A stretch of DNA of 38,715 bases. Origin: Segatella paludivivens DSM 17968 = JCM 13650. GTDB taxonomy: Bacteria; Bacteroidota; Bacteroidia; Bacteroidales; Bacteroidaceae. The DNA is taken from the NCBI RefSeq assembly GCF_000373185.1, contig NZ_KB890648.1, positions 844-39,558 on the forward strand, read 5' to 3'. A program made the position numbers and the translations under genes. Positions 24,069 through 33,196 of the stretch are shown piece by piece (position 1 is the first letter of the stretch; each line of letters begins with the position of its first letter). A model generated the notes under the pieces. It ran no database searches, had not been told where the DNA came from, and saw only the letters and a list, made by a program, of their open reading frames with translations.

Positions 24069-24098
24069 CAAAGGTAATAAAATTAGGTGAAACCCAAT
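24069..24098 (-). promoter_or_regulatory. Promoter of nrnA, nearly leaderless
   Basis: On the minus strand ATTG (24098-24095), an 18-base spacer and TACCTTTG (24076-24069) form a promoter with one mismatch at -33. Only eight bases separate its last G from the ATG at 24060. With the usual start about 7 bases downstream the transcript would have almost no leader. Confidence 0.55.
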
Positions 24099-24103
24099 AT
24101 AAT

Positions 24104-24161
24104 GAAAACAAAAATTGGTCAGAATTGATGTAATAAATCTATTACCATCATTTCTGACCAA
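24104..24161 (-). terminator. Terminator of the nucleotidyltransferase gene
   Basis: TTGGTCAGAA (24115-24124) pairs with TTCTGACCAA (24152-24161), and the stem continues inside as TGATG / CATCA and TAAT / ATTA with one bulge and small mismatches. On the minus strand it is followed by TTTTTGTTTTC. It lies 48 bases after the stop of the leftward gene at 24210. Confidence 0.8.
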
Positions 24162-24209
24162 GACTATATTTTATAAAGAATAGTTTGAATATTCTATTAT
24201 ATCACAAAT

Positions 24210-25121
24210 CTAGAAGATCTTATTTGGATATACACCATCGTTTACAAGAGTTTGAATCTTGTCTACTACGCTCTGACGATCTGCAGAATAAGTAACACCA
24301 AACCATTTACTTGTTGTATCAAGAACCTTTACTGTAGCAGTATTTTCGTTGATAAGTTTGTTTACCATCAATGGAATGAAGAACTCTGCCTTAAGATTTT
24401 CCATATTCTTAGGATCAGAAAGGAACTCCTTGAAATAAGCCTCGCTATGTTCAAAATAGTCTGGAGTGAAACCCCATACATTCATTGATACAGGAGTGTT
24501 ATCCTCTACTGCAACCCATTTTGCTTCTTCATCTTTGTAAGAAACCTTACCGTCTACACGCATGATTTCTGTGCGCTCAACAACAGTTGTAAGATTTTCG
24601 TTAGCATCTTTTGAGCAAATTCCACGAGCTACTGTGCCGTTATCTGAAAGAGTATTACCTATTCTGAAGCCAACCATAGCATATGTATTTTTGCTTCCTT
24701 CTGGAAGATCAGCCAAGAACTTGCCAATTACCTTGAAACAGTCACGGTTATAGAAATCATCACAGTTGATAACACAGAATGGTTCCTTGATAACATCTTT
24801 TGCCATAAGTACAGCATGATTGGTTCCCCATGGTTTCTCACGACCTTCTGGTACAGAGAATCCTTCAGGAAGACTGTCAATACCCTGGAATACCAATTTT
24901 ACAGGTACATGACCTTCGTACTTAGAAAGTATCTTTGTGCGGAATTCATTTTCGAAATCTTTACGGATAACAAATACGATCTTACCGAATCCTGACTGAA
25001 TAGCATCATAAATAGAATAATCCATAATGGTTTCTCCGTTTGGACCCAGACCATCTAATTGCTTAAGACCACCATAACGACTGCCCATGCCGGCAGCTAA
25101 AAGTAACAATGTAGGTTTCAT
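24210..25121 (-). CDS. Sugar nucleotidyltransferase (NTP_transferase family)
   Basis: This 303-residue protein belongs to the nucleotide-diphospho-sugar pyrophosphorylase fold. It opens with LLLLAAGMGSRYGGLKQLDG, the G-x-G-S/T-R nucleotide-binding loop, followed by IMDYSIYDAIQSGF and INCDDFYNRDCF (about residues 118-129), where the Asp residues bind metal. TTVVERTEIM and SMNVWGFTPDYF later in the chain resemble the sugar-binding part of such enzymes. The family would couple a sugar-1-phosphate to a nucleotide. Which sugar and nucleotide cannot be read; UDP-glucose or a related sugar is a guess. It is a single gene with its own promoter and terminator. Confidence 0.8.
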   Translation of the reverse strand: MKPTLLLLAAGMGSRYGGLKQLDGLGPNGETIMDYSIYDAIQSGFGKIVFVIRKDFENEFRTKILSKYEGHVPVKLVFQGIDSLPEGFSVPEGREKPWGTNHAVLMAKDVIKEPFCVINCDDFYNRDCFKVIGKFLADLPEGSKNTYAMVGFRIGNTLSDNGTVARGICSKDANENLTTVVERTEIMRVDGKVSYKDEEAKWVAVEDNTPVSMNVWGFTPDYFEHSEAYFKEFLSDPKNMENLKAEFFIPLMVNKLINENTATVKVLDTTSKWFGVTYSADRQSVVDKIQTLVNDGVYPNKIF

Positions 25122-25137
25122 AAATAATATTTTTATT

Positions 25138-25170
25138 GTGCTTTAATTTGAATCGTACTTTAATTTGAAT
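25138..25170 (-). repeat. Two 17-base tandem repeats in the leader of the nucleotidyltransferase
   Basis: CTTTAATTTGAAT occurs at 25141-25153 and again at 25158-25170; with the preceding GTG / GTA the units are 16 bases with one mismatch, and the period is 17. They lie between the -7-like element and the ATG, so in the likely 5' leader. Confidence 0.6.
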
Positions 25171-25172
25171 TG

Positions 25173-25180
25173 CAAATTTA
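25173..25180 (-). promoter_or_regulatory. -7-like element (TAAATTTG) for the nucleotidyltransferase gene
   Basis: On the minus strand TAAATTTG matches TAnnTTTG, giving a start near 25166 and a leader of about 45 bases. No TTTG is found at -33, and the region is AT-rich, so chance is not excluded. Confidence 0.35.
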
Positions 25181-25318
25181 ACAAATAATACTGAGAATGA
25201 ATAAGTATCGCCACACTTTTTAATCAACATAACATTTTTTTTTATGCTGTAACTGATTATTTTGGGTTCTTAGTCAATTTAGGATAATATCATTCATAAA
25301 AGGGCTTAACTCTATCGG

Positions 25319-25404
25319 AAAAAGTTTTTTTTAATGTCACTAATGTCAGATAAATAAAGGGTTTGTGACATTATGCCATTAGTGGCATTAAAAAAACTTT
25401 TTTT
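25319..25404. repeat. Long imperfect inverted repeat, possible bidirectional terminator
   Basis: The left arm (25319-25345) starts A5-G-T8 and continues AATGTCACTAATG; the right arm (25377-25402) mirrors it with one C/T difference and one extra T. A second inner pair, TAATGTCA (25341-25348) with TGACATTA (25366-25373), and a small palindrome in the right arm allow other folds. T runs close both ends. It sits 3' of the leftward tamB-tamL pair, so termination is the simplest role. Confidence 0.6.
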
Positions 25405-25473
25405 GGTAGACATACTAGCCCATTTATGGAGGATTTCCCCATAAATTAACGAAGAACCTTATTTTTTACATAA

Positions 25474-27771
25474 CTAGAAAGGCATTCCGATTGCCAAATG
25501 CAGACTTTGGCTGTCCTTGAAATTAGGTAGATTATAAAAACCACTCTTATATGGAAGGTGAAGACCTACTCCCCAGTCTACTCTAATCACAAAAAAATCT
25601 AGGTCATATCTTAATCCAATACCTGTACCAAGAGCCATTTCCTTAACAGCATTATTTAATTGAAACTTTCCCCCAGGACGATCGCTACTATCGTGCATTG
25701 TCCACACGTTTCCTGCATCCAAGAACACGGCACCATAGAGATTACCTAAAAGATGTGGACGATATTCCAAATTAGCAAGAAACTTAATGTCTCCAGTCTG
25801 GTCTAGATAAGAGTAAGTGTTTGCTGTAGGATAATAAGATCCTGGTCCCACACTTCTTACAGTAAATGCACGCACACTATTTGCACCACCAACGTAGAAT
25901 TGTTCACTCCAAGGTGCCATATCAGAGTTACCATAAGCCCATATTGCACCTAGGTCAAAATGAGCTACAAGGTTTGAATGCTCTGCCAATCGCCACGTCT
26001 TTCTGAATTCTGTTTCTATTTTCACATATTGTGCATAAGAATTCTTAAACAGTTTTTTATCTTTCTCACTCCATGACTTTCCTGCAATTGCATAGCCCAA
26101 TGAAAGTATATTAGCAGCCTCACTGATTGTTGTCTGCCACCATATTGGATTTCTGTATGTTTTGTCACTAGTGTATATATAACTGTATCTCATTTTAGGA
26201 ATAAACTGATTCTTCATTGACACTTGAAGATAAGGACTAGCCTTCATTACAGAGTCAAATTTAGCAGTATGTGAAGTCATATACTCATACTCAAGTATAA
26301 TAGGACTGAACTGATGCATAGAGTTCTTGCTTGTCTGGAAAGTATATGTTAACTCTCCTGATGCTATATGACGCTTGAAATATCCTGCCCGATTGATGAT
26401 ATCAGTAGAAGCCTTTAATAATGTAGACGGAGTCACAAAGAATCTACGATGCTGCATAAAAGGCATTATAAGTCTTGGAAACTCCAGAGATGCATCACCA
26501 CCATATTCATACGAATTCATTTTATCACTAGTGCCACTAGCTGTATGTCCTGACTGCCATTCATAAGATCCTTTTACATTTATATCAAGCTTTTCTCCTC
26601 CGCGGAAAGCATTTCGCTTTGTAAAACCGACAATCATTCCAGGTCCCATTCTTCCACTTGTCCTGCCTGTGTAATTTGTCTCAACATAGAAATCATAAGG
26701 TTTATCAAATACACAATTCAAAGCCAAGTCTAACGTATCGCATGTGGCAGATGTGTCACGCGGAGCAAATTGAAAATCAACTATGCTAAACAGTCCATTA
26801 CCAGAAATTCTATTTGAAGATTCCAAATAGTTATCGTAACTATATATATTTCCTGGTCTTAGTTTTAAATCGCGCATTATAACTCTTGGACGTATCGGAG
26901 AATGACGTCCATTGAAATGAACTGTAAAATTACGATGCACCAATGAGTCACTGAGTTGTTCCATCATCTGCTTACGCAATTGCAAGTCTACCTTTCCAAT
27001 ATACCATTTGCGCATTGCTCTTTCTGGAATTTGTTCTGCAAGTTGAAATTTCATCTGAACTTTACCAGGAACCGAAAGAGTATCTGCAAGATAAGAAGCA
27101 TAACTTGGTTGATAATAATAATATCCATTATTACGAAACAAAGCACTCACTCGTGTTCTTTCTGCATCCAATGTAGACACATCAAAAGCATCTCCCTTAT
27201 GTATAACAGCATTGGTTAATGTTTTTTTCAACAAACTGTCAGCACCTTCTGGAAACTTTTCATAAACCACGCTATCAATCGTGTATAGATGTCCCAAGTC
27301 AATATCGTAACCAATCTTTGCTTTCTTTGGATTTCTCATCGTTATTGTATTGTAATTCACGCTTCCATTAAAATATCCATGTGATTTAAGTACAGATTGA
27401 GCAACAGATGCACGCAAAGCCGGATTTACCCAACTCATCAAAACAGGAGCCTTACCAAATGATTTTGCAATCCATTTACCAATAGGTCCTTCTGATTTAG
27501 AAAAAGCATTCCAAACCCACAGACCATAAGGAAACGGAGTGCGATAATATGAACTACCAAACAATGCACCATTTGGAGCACATGCCAAAGCAGCATCAAG
27601 TTCATCACGGGTGAATTTGAAATGAGAATTACTCTCATAATTAGTATATTTTATCTTTGTCAGTCCTACATACAGTTGGTCACCTTCTGGTACTTTGTCC
27701 GTAGTGGAACAAGCTGAAAGCAGAGCTAAAACGCCAATAAACAATATGTAATTATATTTTTTCGAGATCAT
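25474..27771 (-). CDS. tamL: TamL: lipoprotein Omp85-family outer-membrane assembly protein
   Basis: This is a 765-residue Omp85 (BamA/TamA) homologue. It begins with a lipoprotein signal peptide (LSAC, Cys21), the Bacteroidota variant called TamL, rather than an ordinary signal peptide. The N-terminal 350 or so residues carry POTRA-like segments (DLGHLYTIDSVVYEKFPEG, LKLRPGNIYSYDNYLESSNRI). The C-terminal half is a 16-strand barrel, with the conserved Omp85 segment VRAFTVRSVGPG near 650 (the V/I-R-G/A-F loop), and a final strand DSQSLHLAIGMPF. With TamB it forms a module spanning the envelope that helps deliver lipids or proteins to the outer membrane. Its start lies 2 bases after the tamB stop, so the pair is co-translated. 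Confidence 0.9.
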   Translation of the reverse strand: MISKKYNYILFIGVLALLSACSTTDKVPEGDQLYVGLTKIKYTNYESNSHFKFTRDELDAALACAPNGALFGSSYYRTPFPYGLWVWNAFSKSEGPIGKWIAKSFGKAPVLMSWVNPALRASVAQSVLKSHGYFNGSVNYNTITMRNPKKAKIGYDIDLGHLYTIDSVVYEKFPEGADSLLKKTLTNAVIHKGDAFDVSTLDAERTRVSALFRNNGYYYYQPSYASYLADTLSVPGKVQMKFQLAEQIPERAMRKWYIGKVDLQLRKQMMEQLSDSLVHRNFTVHFNGRHSPIRPRVIMRDLKLRPGNIYSYDNYLESSNRISGNGLFSIVDFQFAPRDTSATCDTLDLALNCVFDKPYDFYVETNYTGRTSGRMGPGMIVGFTKRNAFRGGEKLDINVKGSYEWQSGHTASGTSDKMNSYEYGGDASLEFPRLIMPFMQHRRFFVTPSTLLKASTDIINRAGYFKRHIASGELTYTFQTSKNSMHQFSPIILEYEYMTSHTAKFDSVMKASPYLQVSMKNQFIPKMRYSYIYTSDKTYRNPIWWQTTISEAANILSLGYAIAGKSWSEKDKKLFKNSYAQYVKIETEFRKTWRLAEHSNLVAHFDLGAIWAYGNSDMAPWSEQFYVGGANSVRAFTVRSVGPGSYYPTANTYSYLDQTGDIKFLANLEYRPHLLGNLYGAVFLDAGNVWTMHDSSDRPGGKFQLNNAVKEMALGTGIGLRYDLDFFVIRVDWGVGLHLPYKSGFYNLPNFKDSQSLHLAIGMPF

Positions 27772-27773
27772 AT

Positions 27774-30700
27774 TTATTTTTGCTTTACTGCATTATTTTT
27801 ATCAACTACCACAGGAATTGAAGATTCAGGATCCTTGAAACGGAATATATCACTGAAATGCTGCACCTTACGACGCCATATAAAACCAGCGCCATATTGT
27901 CCTACATCTCCTTCCAACCAGTCATAACTATCACGATCATAGAATAGTTTCAAATATTGTGTTGAAGCCTTATTCAGACGATATTCAAAAGATACATTGC
28001 TAAAGAATGACTGATTCTGATTTGCCACATCTGGTCCAGTAGAGAACTTACCGCCTACAATAATTCTAAGACGGTTGTTCCAAAATCTCTTTGCAAACTT
28101 GAAAGAATAATCTGTATGCTGAATTCCGCTAGCATCCATCGCATTATCCATACCAAAGCTTAAGTCTAATGTTTTCAAAGCATTACCAGCTAGACCGTTG
28201 ATTTGACTTTGCAAGAATGCACTTAATGCCGAGTTCATTGAAAATCCGTTTGTATTTCCGTCAGCAAGATACATACCAGTAGTAAGCATAGTAACAGCTA
28301 TCTTTCCACGTTCCTCAACGCTCATCGTATTCAACTGATTACTTACAGCCATGTCCTCAGGGGATTGTATGATGAATTCCAACCCCATATCTTTCAATGT
28401 CTTCGTTATCTTCACACCACACTCGAAAGAAACAGTTCTACCCGTTCCACCATCAGAAGAGACTGTAGCCTTGTTTGTTTCTGTTGCTGTAATATTAAGT
28501 TTTGGATTCATGGGATCACCATTGAACTCTATATAACTTCCATCCTGTATATTAAATGTCTTCAAAGGAATTATAGGCAATGAATATTTCATCTCGCCAT
28601 TGTTCAAAGTATATCTTCCTGTAAGGCGCAAATTATCAACTGTGTTATATTGCATTCTCAAATCTCCACCACCAATAAGATCAACATAGTTTGACTTACC
28701 AGCATTAAGCGCACAAAGTATATGAGCACTTTCGTTGATATTCATAGATAAATCCATATTGAAACCTGCTAATTGAGGACGGCTTACTGTCTGAGTTTTA
28801 GAATTACGAAAATCAGTAAACTTAACCAATCCGTCTAATTGGTTATCAGTCGTGATTGGTGAATCTCTCAAGATATATGTCATGTCTGTAGATCCAAGCA
28901 CATCAAGTTTTCCTCTCATCTGTAAGTTGTTCAAATACCCATGCATACTTCCATAGAAATTAACAAAAGCCTTTCCAAAAACTTCTGAACGTAAGTTTTC
29001 CTTATAATCTATAATCTCTAAATTAGATGCTCTCATTTTTACGTCCATTTGCATTTTGCTTAAATCAGAGAAATCAAGATATCCAGACATTGTCAATGGA
29101 CTGGCATTATGAGCATACATCTGGAAATTCTCAAACAGCAATTTACTTCCGCTTATTGTAACTGGATCATTATCAAAACGCATCTCTACACCATAAGGCT
29201 GACTCACCAGATATGCAGAATCAAGATAAATTTCTCCATTTATATTTGGTTTTGTCAAAGTCCCATTCATGCTGAGGGTACCCTCTGCATAACCCTTAAA
29301 GCCGATAATTTGTTTAGGCATAAAACCATTGAACACAGCCATCGGTGTACGGTCAAATCCTAGGTTTGCATCAATATTTCCAGCTCCTTCAGAGTTGTAT
29401 GTTCCTTTAACAGTGGCTATTTTTAATCCATTTTGTGAGAGTACACCATCAACATAGTGTGAACCGTCCTTCTTTGGCATATACACAAACTCTGCTCCTA
29501 TATCTCCCATTGGACAATTCTCATATATCATTTTGTCCACCGTCATATTTGTTGATACAGAAATTTCATCTTTAGTTTGTATAAAGTGATAATCTCCGTT
29601 CAAAACTCCCGATACATCAGGTGTATAAGGCAAAACAGAAAGTATATCATGCAGTTTGAATTGGTGCAATGATACTGTTAGATCTTGAAGTGCTTCTTTG
29701 TTTCCGTCATCCGTAAACAACTGGACTCCCATTCCATCATCAGACTTTAACTGAAGCTTAGCCGACAATCGTCTGTCATCCCCTAAGAACACATAATTAT
29801 CATCATTGGCATTAAATGTCTTATAACCAAGTATCAGTTTATCCCCCAATATACTCATACGTATTCCATCTTGCTTCATTTCTGCCAACAACCCAAGTTG
29901 TATTCCCAATTTGTCTTTGGCATCATAAAGTTTTGCCTTCAAAGAAGAACCATGTTCATTTAATTCTCCGTCTAAAATAGCACGAAACACATATTGTGGA
30001 TTTCTACGATTGTTGATAACTTGAGCACGATAAACAAACTTATCATTATCCGACTTTATGTTGAATCTTACGGTGTCAAGCCGAATACTATCCATAACCA
30101 AAGAATCTATGCTTACATTTCCTGTAAGACCAGCAATGTGCGAAGAGTGCATATCAACATTTGCTCTTGAGAAATAATAACCATATTTATTAAGAAGATA
30201 GACCAAGAAGTTATCTTTACCGCTTGAGAATGTGATACTTGCATCAGGCAACTTTCTACGCAACATAACCTGATTGATGACTCGATCTTTAAGTTGACGC
30301 TGAATCTCCTTTACGATACTTTGTCCTTGACTCAGCAATCGTTTATAACCACCTTTGGAATCTATACCAATATTGAAATCATTACTGTTAATAATTGCAT
30401 GTGTCGTGTCACTACGCAAAAGTATGTCGACAGCAATAGCATCTGACTTATAAAATTTTGTACTGTCATGAATAGCCAAGTCATTAACCATTCCATTCAC
30501 CTTATAATATTTTTTCATGTCTGACTCTATATCCAGATGGGCACATATAGATGCAAACAAAGGTGACTTCGTTAGCTTAAGATTATATAAATCCGCTTTA
30601 GCTAAATCGCAGACAAGCGTAGCCTTGACATTATTTTTATGTACTAATGCACTGAGGTTTATATATCCCTTTAACAAAGGATTCAGACTATTTATAATGG

Positions 30701-32393
30701 CATTGGCAACACCATTCTGTAATTTTACATTTGCGTTAACACGATCAAGATTGTAACCGCCATAATTGAATTTACTTATTCTGGATTTTGCAACAATCAT
30801 TGTACGTGAAGAAGTAAAGTCAAAGCCTTTTCCTTTCAACGCTACATAACCTGTAAAAGGATTCAAACCATAATTTGGAACAAAGTGCTGCAACTGCAAA
30901 TTCGAAGCATTTATTGTTGCATTATATGCCTTTCTATCAGCATCGAAATCAACCACGGCTCTCATATGTCCCTTACCTTCGTTTGCAATGAAGTTTGCTG
31001 CATATTTTTTTCCGTTAAACTTAAAAGCGCCATCAACATAAATTCCATTTGGTATTCTTACATTGCGGCTTATTTCTTTAGAAAGCAATGACTTTACAAA
31101 GACTAAGTTATATGTATGTGCTTTTATATTCACGCTTCCGCTAAGTTTCTTTAGATTTTCTATGTTCGATACAAAACCTTTTGCATCAAACTTGAATGCC
31201 GTAGGCAACTTTACAGCAAGTCTTGAGAAGCTCACTGATTTCATATTGCCAGTGGCTGTACCAGAAATAGTTAAAGGATAATTCGGCCATTGCTTTCTAA
31301 ACGCAGACGGCATATTACCCATGAGACGTATCAAATCATGCTTTCCGAGACTTCCGTTTAAAGCTAAATTAAATTTTCCAGGATTGTCTTTTACAAATGT
31401 ATTCAAATCCAAGGACACTCTTGCGTGAAGATATGATTGCGGCGTCTTAAAATAAAGATTCTGCAAAAATATTCTATTTGAGTCAAGGTGCATTTTTCCT
31501 GATAATGCGTCAACGACCATTCCGCTTTTCTCTTTGAAACTACACTCACGTAATTTCATCCTCAAATTCGGCTTAAGGTATGAAAGATTTTCTATGCCTA
31601 TAGCAATGTTACTTAGGCCAAAGTGGTTATAGTCAAATCCTTTGGAATGTATCTTAAAATTGTTATCATAATTCAAGCTACCGTCTTTCCAGTCGAAACA
31701 TTTTATTTTATAAGATCCTTTATATAAATCAAAATAACCGTCTTCGGTAATTGACTTACCAAGATAAGCCTGAACTCGAGTAGTGTCACCTGGCATATGA
31801 ACTGTCAAGCCAGTCTTCTCAACATTCAACCGGTGAACATTGATTTTCCAAAAATTAGTTTTCTTTGTTGTATCCTTGGGTACGGTATCACTTAATGCCA
31901 CATCAAGGACAGCATTCTTAAGATTCGCCTTATCTATATTTACGTGTTCAGCGCCTAAGTCAATGCAATGTGACACCAAGTCCATTCTTGCGATAGTACC
32001 CTTTACACGTGCTTCGTGAATAAAATTAGTTGTATTCACTTTCATGTCATCAAAACTCAACTCGTCTATATCTATTTTCTTACTGAAAAGAGGAATGAGT
32101 CTTACATTGGCTACTACTTTTTTGATGTCGGCAACAGTATCCTTTATCTGTGGCATGGAATCATTCTGTTGAAGAACCTTCACACCTTCAATGCCAAGAT
32201 TTAATGGAAATTCAAGATTTACGTGGTTAATAGTTATCTCTGTCTTTGTCTTTTCTGAGGCGTATGCAGTTACTTGCTTTACTGCCCATTTTTGAAATGG
32301 AGGGAAATAAAACAATATTGCCAAGATGGCAAACAATATAAATGGCGTACCTATTATCCAGACACCCCATTTTACATACTTCCTCATAGGCAT
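27774..32393 (-). CDS. tamB: TamB: translocation and assembly module inner-membrane protein
   Basis: TamB is a very long protein with a single N-terminal membrane anchor (VWIIGTPFILFAILAILFYF) and a beta-taco groove that spans the periplasm. Here 1539 residues are made mostly of repeated beta-strands. The C-terminal DUF490/TamB domain includes LRLTGRYTLNNGEMKYSLP, and the end LFYDRDSYDWLEGDVGQYGAGFIWRRK is the conserved tail that meets the Omp85 partner. The frame opens at TTG 32396, but ATG 32393 (MPMRKYVKWG) or ATG 32387 (MRKYVKWG) is more likely; I give 32393. tamL follows after 2 bases. Such proteins are linked to phospholipid transport between membranes. Confidence 0.92.
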   Translation of the reverse strand: MPMRKYVKWGVWIIGTPFILFAILAILFYFPPFQKWAVKQVTAYASEKTKTEITINHVNLEFPLNLGIEGVKVLQQNDSMPQIKDTVADIKKVVANVRLIPLFSKKIDIDELSFDDMKVNTTNFIHEARVKGTIARMDLVSHCIDLGAEHVNIDKANLKNAVLDVALSDTVPKDTTKKTNFWKINVHRLNVEKTGLTVHMPGDTTRVQAYLGKSITEDGYFDLYKGSYKIKCFDWKDGSLNYDNNFKIHSKGFDYNHFGLSNIAIGIENLSYLKPNLRMKLRECSFKEKSGMVVDALSGKMHLDSNRIFLQNLYFKTPQSYLHARVSLDLNTFVKDNPGKFNLALNGSLGKHDLIRLMGNMPSAFRKQWPNYPLTISGTATGNMKSVSFSRLAVKLPTAFKFDAKGFVSNIENLKKLSGSVNIKAHTYNLVFVKSLLSKEISRNVRIPNGIYVDGAFKFNGKKYAANFIANEGKGHMRAVVDFDADRKAYNATINASNLQLQHFVPNYGLNPFTGYVALKGKGFDFTSSRTMIVAKSRISKFNYGGYNLDRVNANVKLQNGVANAIINSLNPLLKGYINLSALVHKNNVKATLVCDLAKADLYNLKLTKSPLFASICAHLDIESDMKKYYKVNGMVNDLAIHDSTKFYKSDAIAVDILLRSDTTHAIINSNDFNIGIDSKGGYKRLLSQGQSIVKEIQRQLKDRVINQVMLRRKLPDASITFSSGKDNFLVYLLNKYGYYFSRANVDMHSSHIAGLTGNVSIDSLVMDSIRLDTVRFNIKSDNDKFVYRAQVINNRRNPQYVFRAILDGELNEHGSSLKAKLYDAKDKLGIQLGLLAEMKQDGIRMSILGDKLILGYKTFNANDDNYVFLGDDRRLSAKLQLKSDDGMGVQLFTDDGNKEALQDLTVSLHQFKLHDILSVLPYTPDVSGVLNGDYHFIQTKDEISVSTNMTVDKMIYENCPMGDIGAEFVYMPKKDGSHYVDGVLSQNGLKIATVKGTYNSEGAGNIDANLGFDRTPMAVFNGFMPKQIIGFKGYAEGTLSMNGTLTKPNINGEIYLDSAYLVSQPYGVEMRFDNDPVTISGSKLLFENFQMYAHNASPLTMSGYLDFSDLSKMQMDVKMRASNLEIIDYKENLRSEVFGKAFVNFYGSMHGYLNNLQMRGKLDVLGSTDMTYILRDSPITTDNQLDGLVKFTDFRNSKTQTVSRPQLAGFNMDLSMNINESAHILCALNAGKSNYVDLIGGGDLRMQYNTVDNLRLTGRYTLNNGEMKYSLPIIPLKTFNIQDGSYIEFNGDPMNPKLNITATETNKATVSSDGGTGRTVSFECGVKITKTLKDMGLEFIIQSPEDMAVSNQLNTMSVEERGKIAVTMLTTGMYLADGNTNGFSMNSALSAFLQSQINGLAGNALKTLDLSFGMDNAMDASGIQHTDYSFKFAKRFWNNRLRIIVGGKFSTGPDVANQNQSFFSNVSFEYRLNKASTQYLKLFYDRDSYDWLEGDVGQYGAGFIWRRKVQHFSDIFRFKDPESSIPVVVDKNNAVKQK

Positions 32394-32503
32394 CAAATTA
32401 TGTCAATAATAAGATTAGCATAATATTTCTTGTCGCGCTTAATAAATAACTAACTGCGAAAATATAATAAAAAAGCGAATTGTGCAAATTTTACCGACAA
32501 AAC

Positions 32504-33178
32504 TTACACAGATTCAGCCAAAGCGTTCCATAAATTGTCATCAGGAACTGGTGAATCAATAGAAATAAGTTCTTTTGACACTGGATGAGCGAACTCAACG
32601 TGATGTGACAATAAAGATATACTCCCATCAGGATTACTTCTCTTTGCACCATACTTCAGGTCTCCTTTTATCGGACATCCCATATTTGCCAATTGGCAAC
32701 GTATCTGATGATGACGACCTGTCATAAGATTTATCTCTAGCAAATTATAATTATCGGTATGGGCAATTACCTTATATTGCAAGATTGCTTTTTTTGAATT
32801 TGGAACCTCATGATTGTATACATAACTTTTATTCTGCTTTTCATTTCTTACAAGCCAATCCGTTAGCATACCTTCTGACTCCTTTGGAGCATCCTTTGTT
32901 ATTGCCCAATATGTCTTATGCACTTCACCATCACGAAACATTTGATTCAAACGTGTAAGTGCTTTTGATGTCTTTGCAAAGACAACAAGTCCCGAAACAG
33001 GACGATCAAGGCGATGTACCACGCCGAGAAAAACATTTCCCGGCTTTTGGTACTTCTCCTTTATGTATTTCTTCACTGTCTCAGACAATGGCTCATCTCC
33101 GGTTTTATCACCTTGTACGATTTCGCCACTGTTCTTATAGACAATGATTATATGATTATCTTCGTAAACTGGAATCAA
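32504..33178 (-). CDS. RluA-family pseudouridine synthase
   Basis: This 224-residue enzyme converts a uridine in rRNA or tRNA to pseudouridine. The catalytic Asp58 lies in HRLDRP, the RluA signature, with the expected GVV before it and GLVVFAKTSKA after it. KTYWAI and the later LMTGRHHQIRCQLANMGCPIKGDLKYG motif are also typical. It lacks the N-terminal S4 domain of longer relatives, as in the RluA/TruC-like short type, so the target base cannot be named. The start at 33178 lies 18 bases after the fabG stop, and tamB begins about 110 bases later, so a tetR-fabG-rluA transcript is likely. Confidence 0.92.
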   Translation of the reverse strand: MIPVYEDNHIIIVYKNSGEIVQGDKTGDEPLSETVKKYIKEKYQKPGNVFLGVVHRLDRPVSGLVVFAKTSKALTRLNQMFRDGEVHKTYWAITKDAPKESEGMLTDWLVRNEKQNKSYVYNHEVPNSKKAILQYKVIAHTDNYNLLEINLMTGRHHQIRCQLANMGCPIKGDLKYGAKRSNPDGSISLLSHHVEFAHPVSKELISIDSPVPDDNLWNALAESV

Positions 33179-33196
33179 TTTCTTTCTACTTATTGA

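Larger units (their letters stand above)
25122..25473. other. Intergenic region with direct and inverted repeats
   Basis: This 352-base AT-rich gap separates tamL (ending at 25474) from the nucleotidyltransferase start. It carries a 13-bp direct repeat (25138-25170), a TAAATTTG -7-like element on the minus strand (25180-25173), and a long inverted repeat (25319-25404). No protein-coding frame with credible features was seen. Confidence 0.6.

Noticed and set aside
24061..24111. Upstream extension of the NrnA frame
   Set aside because: The extension lies over the -7 box and -33 region and its ATG sits beside the upstream gene's terminator stem, so it would not be transcribed from the nrnA promoter.
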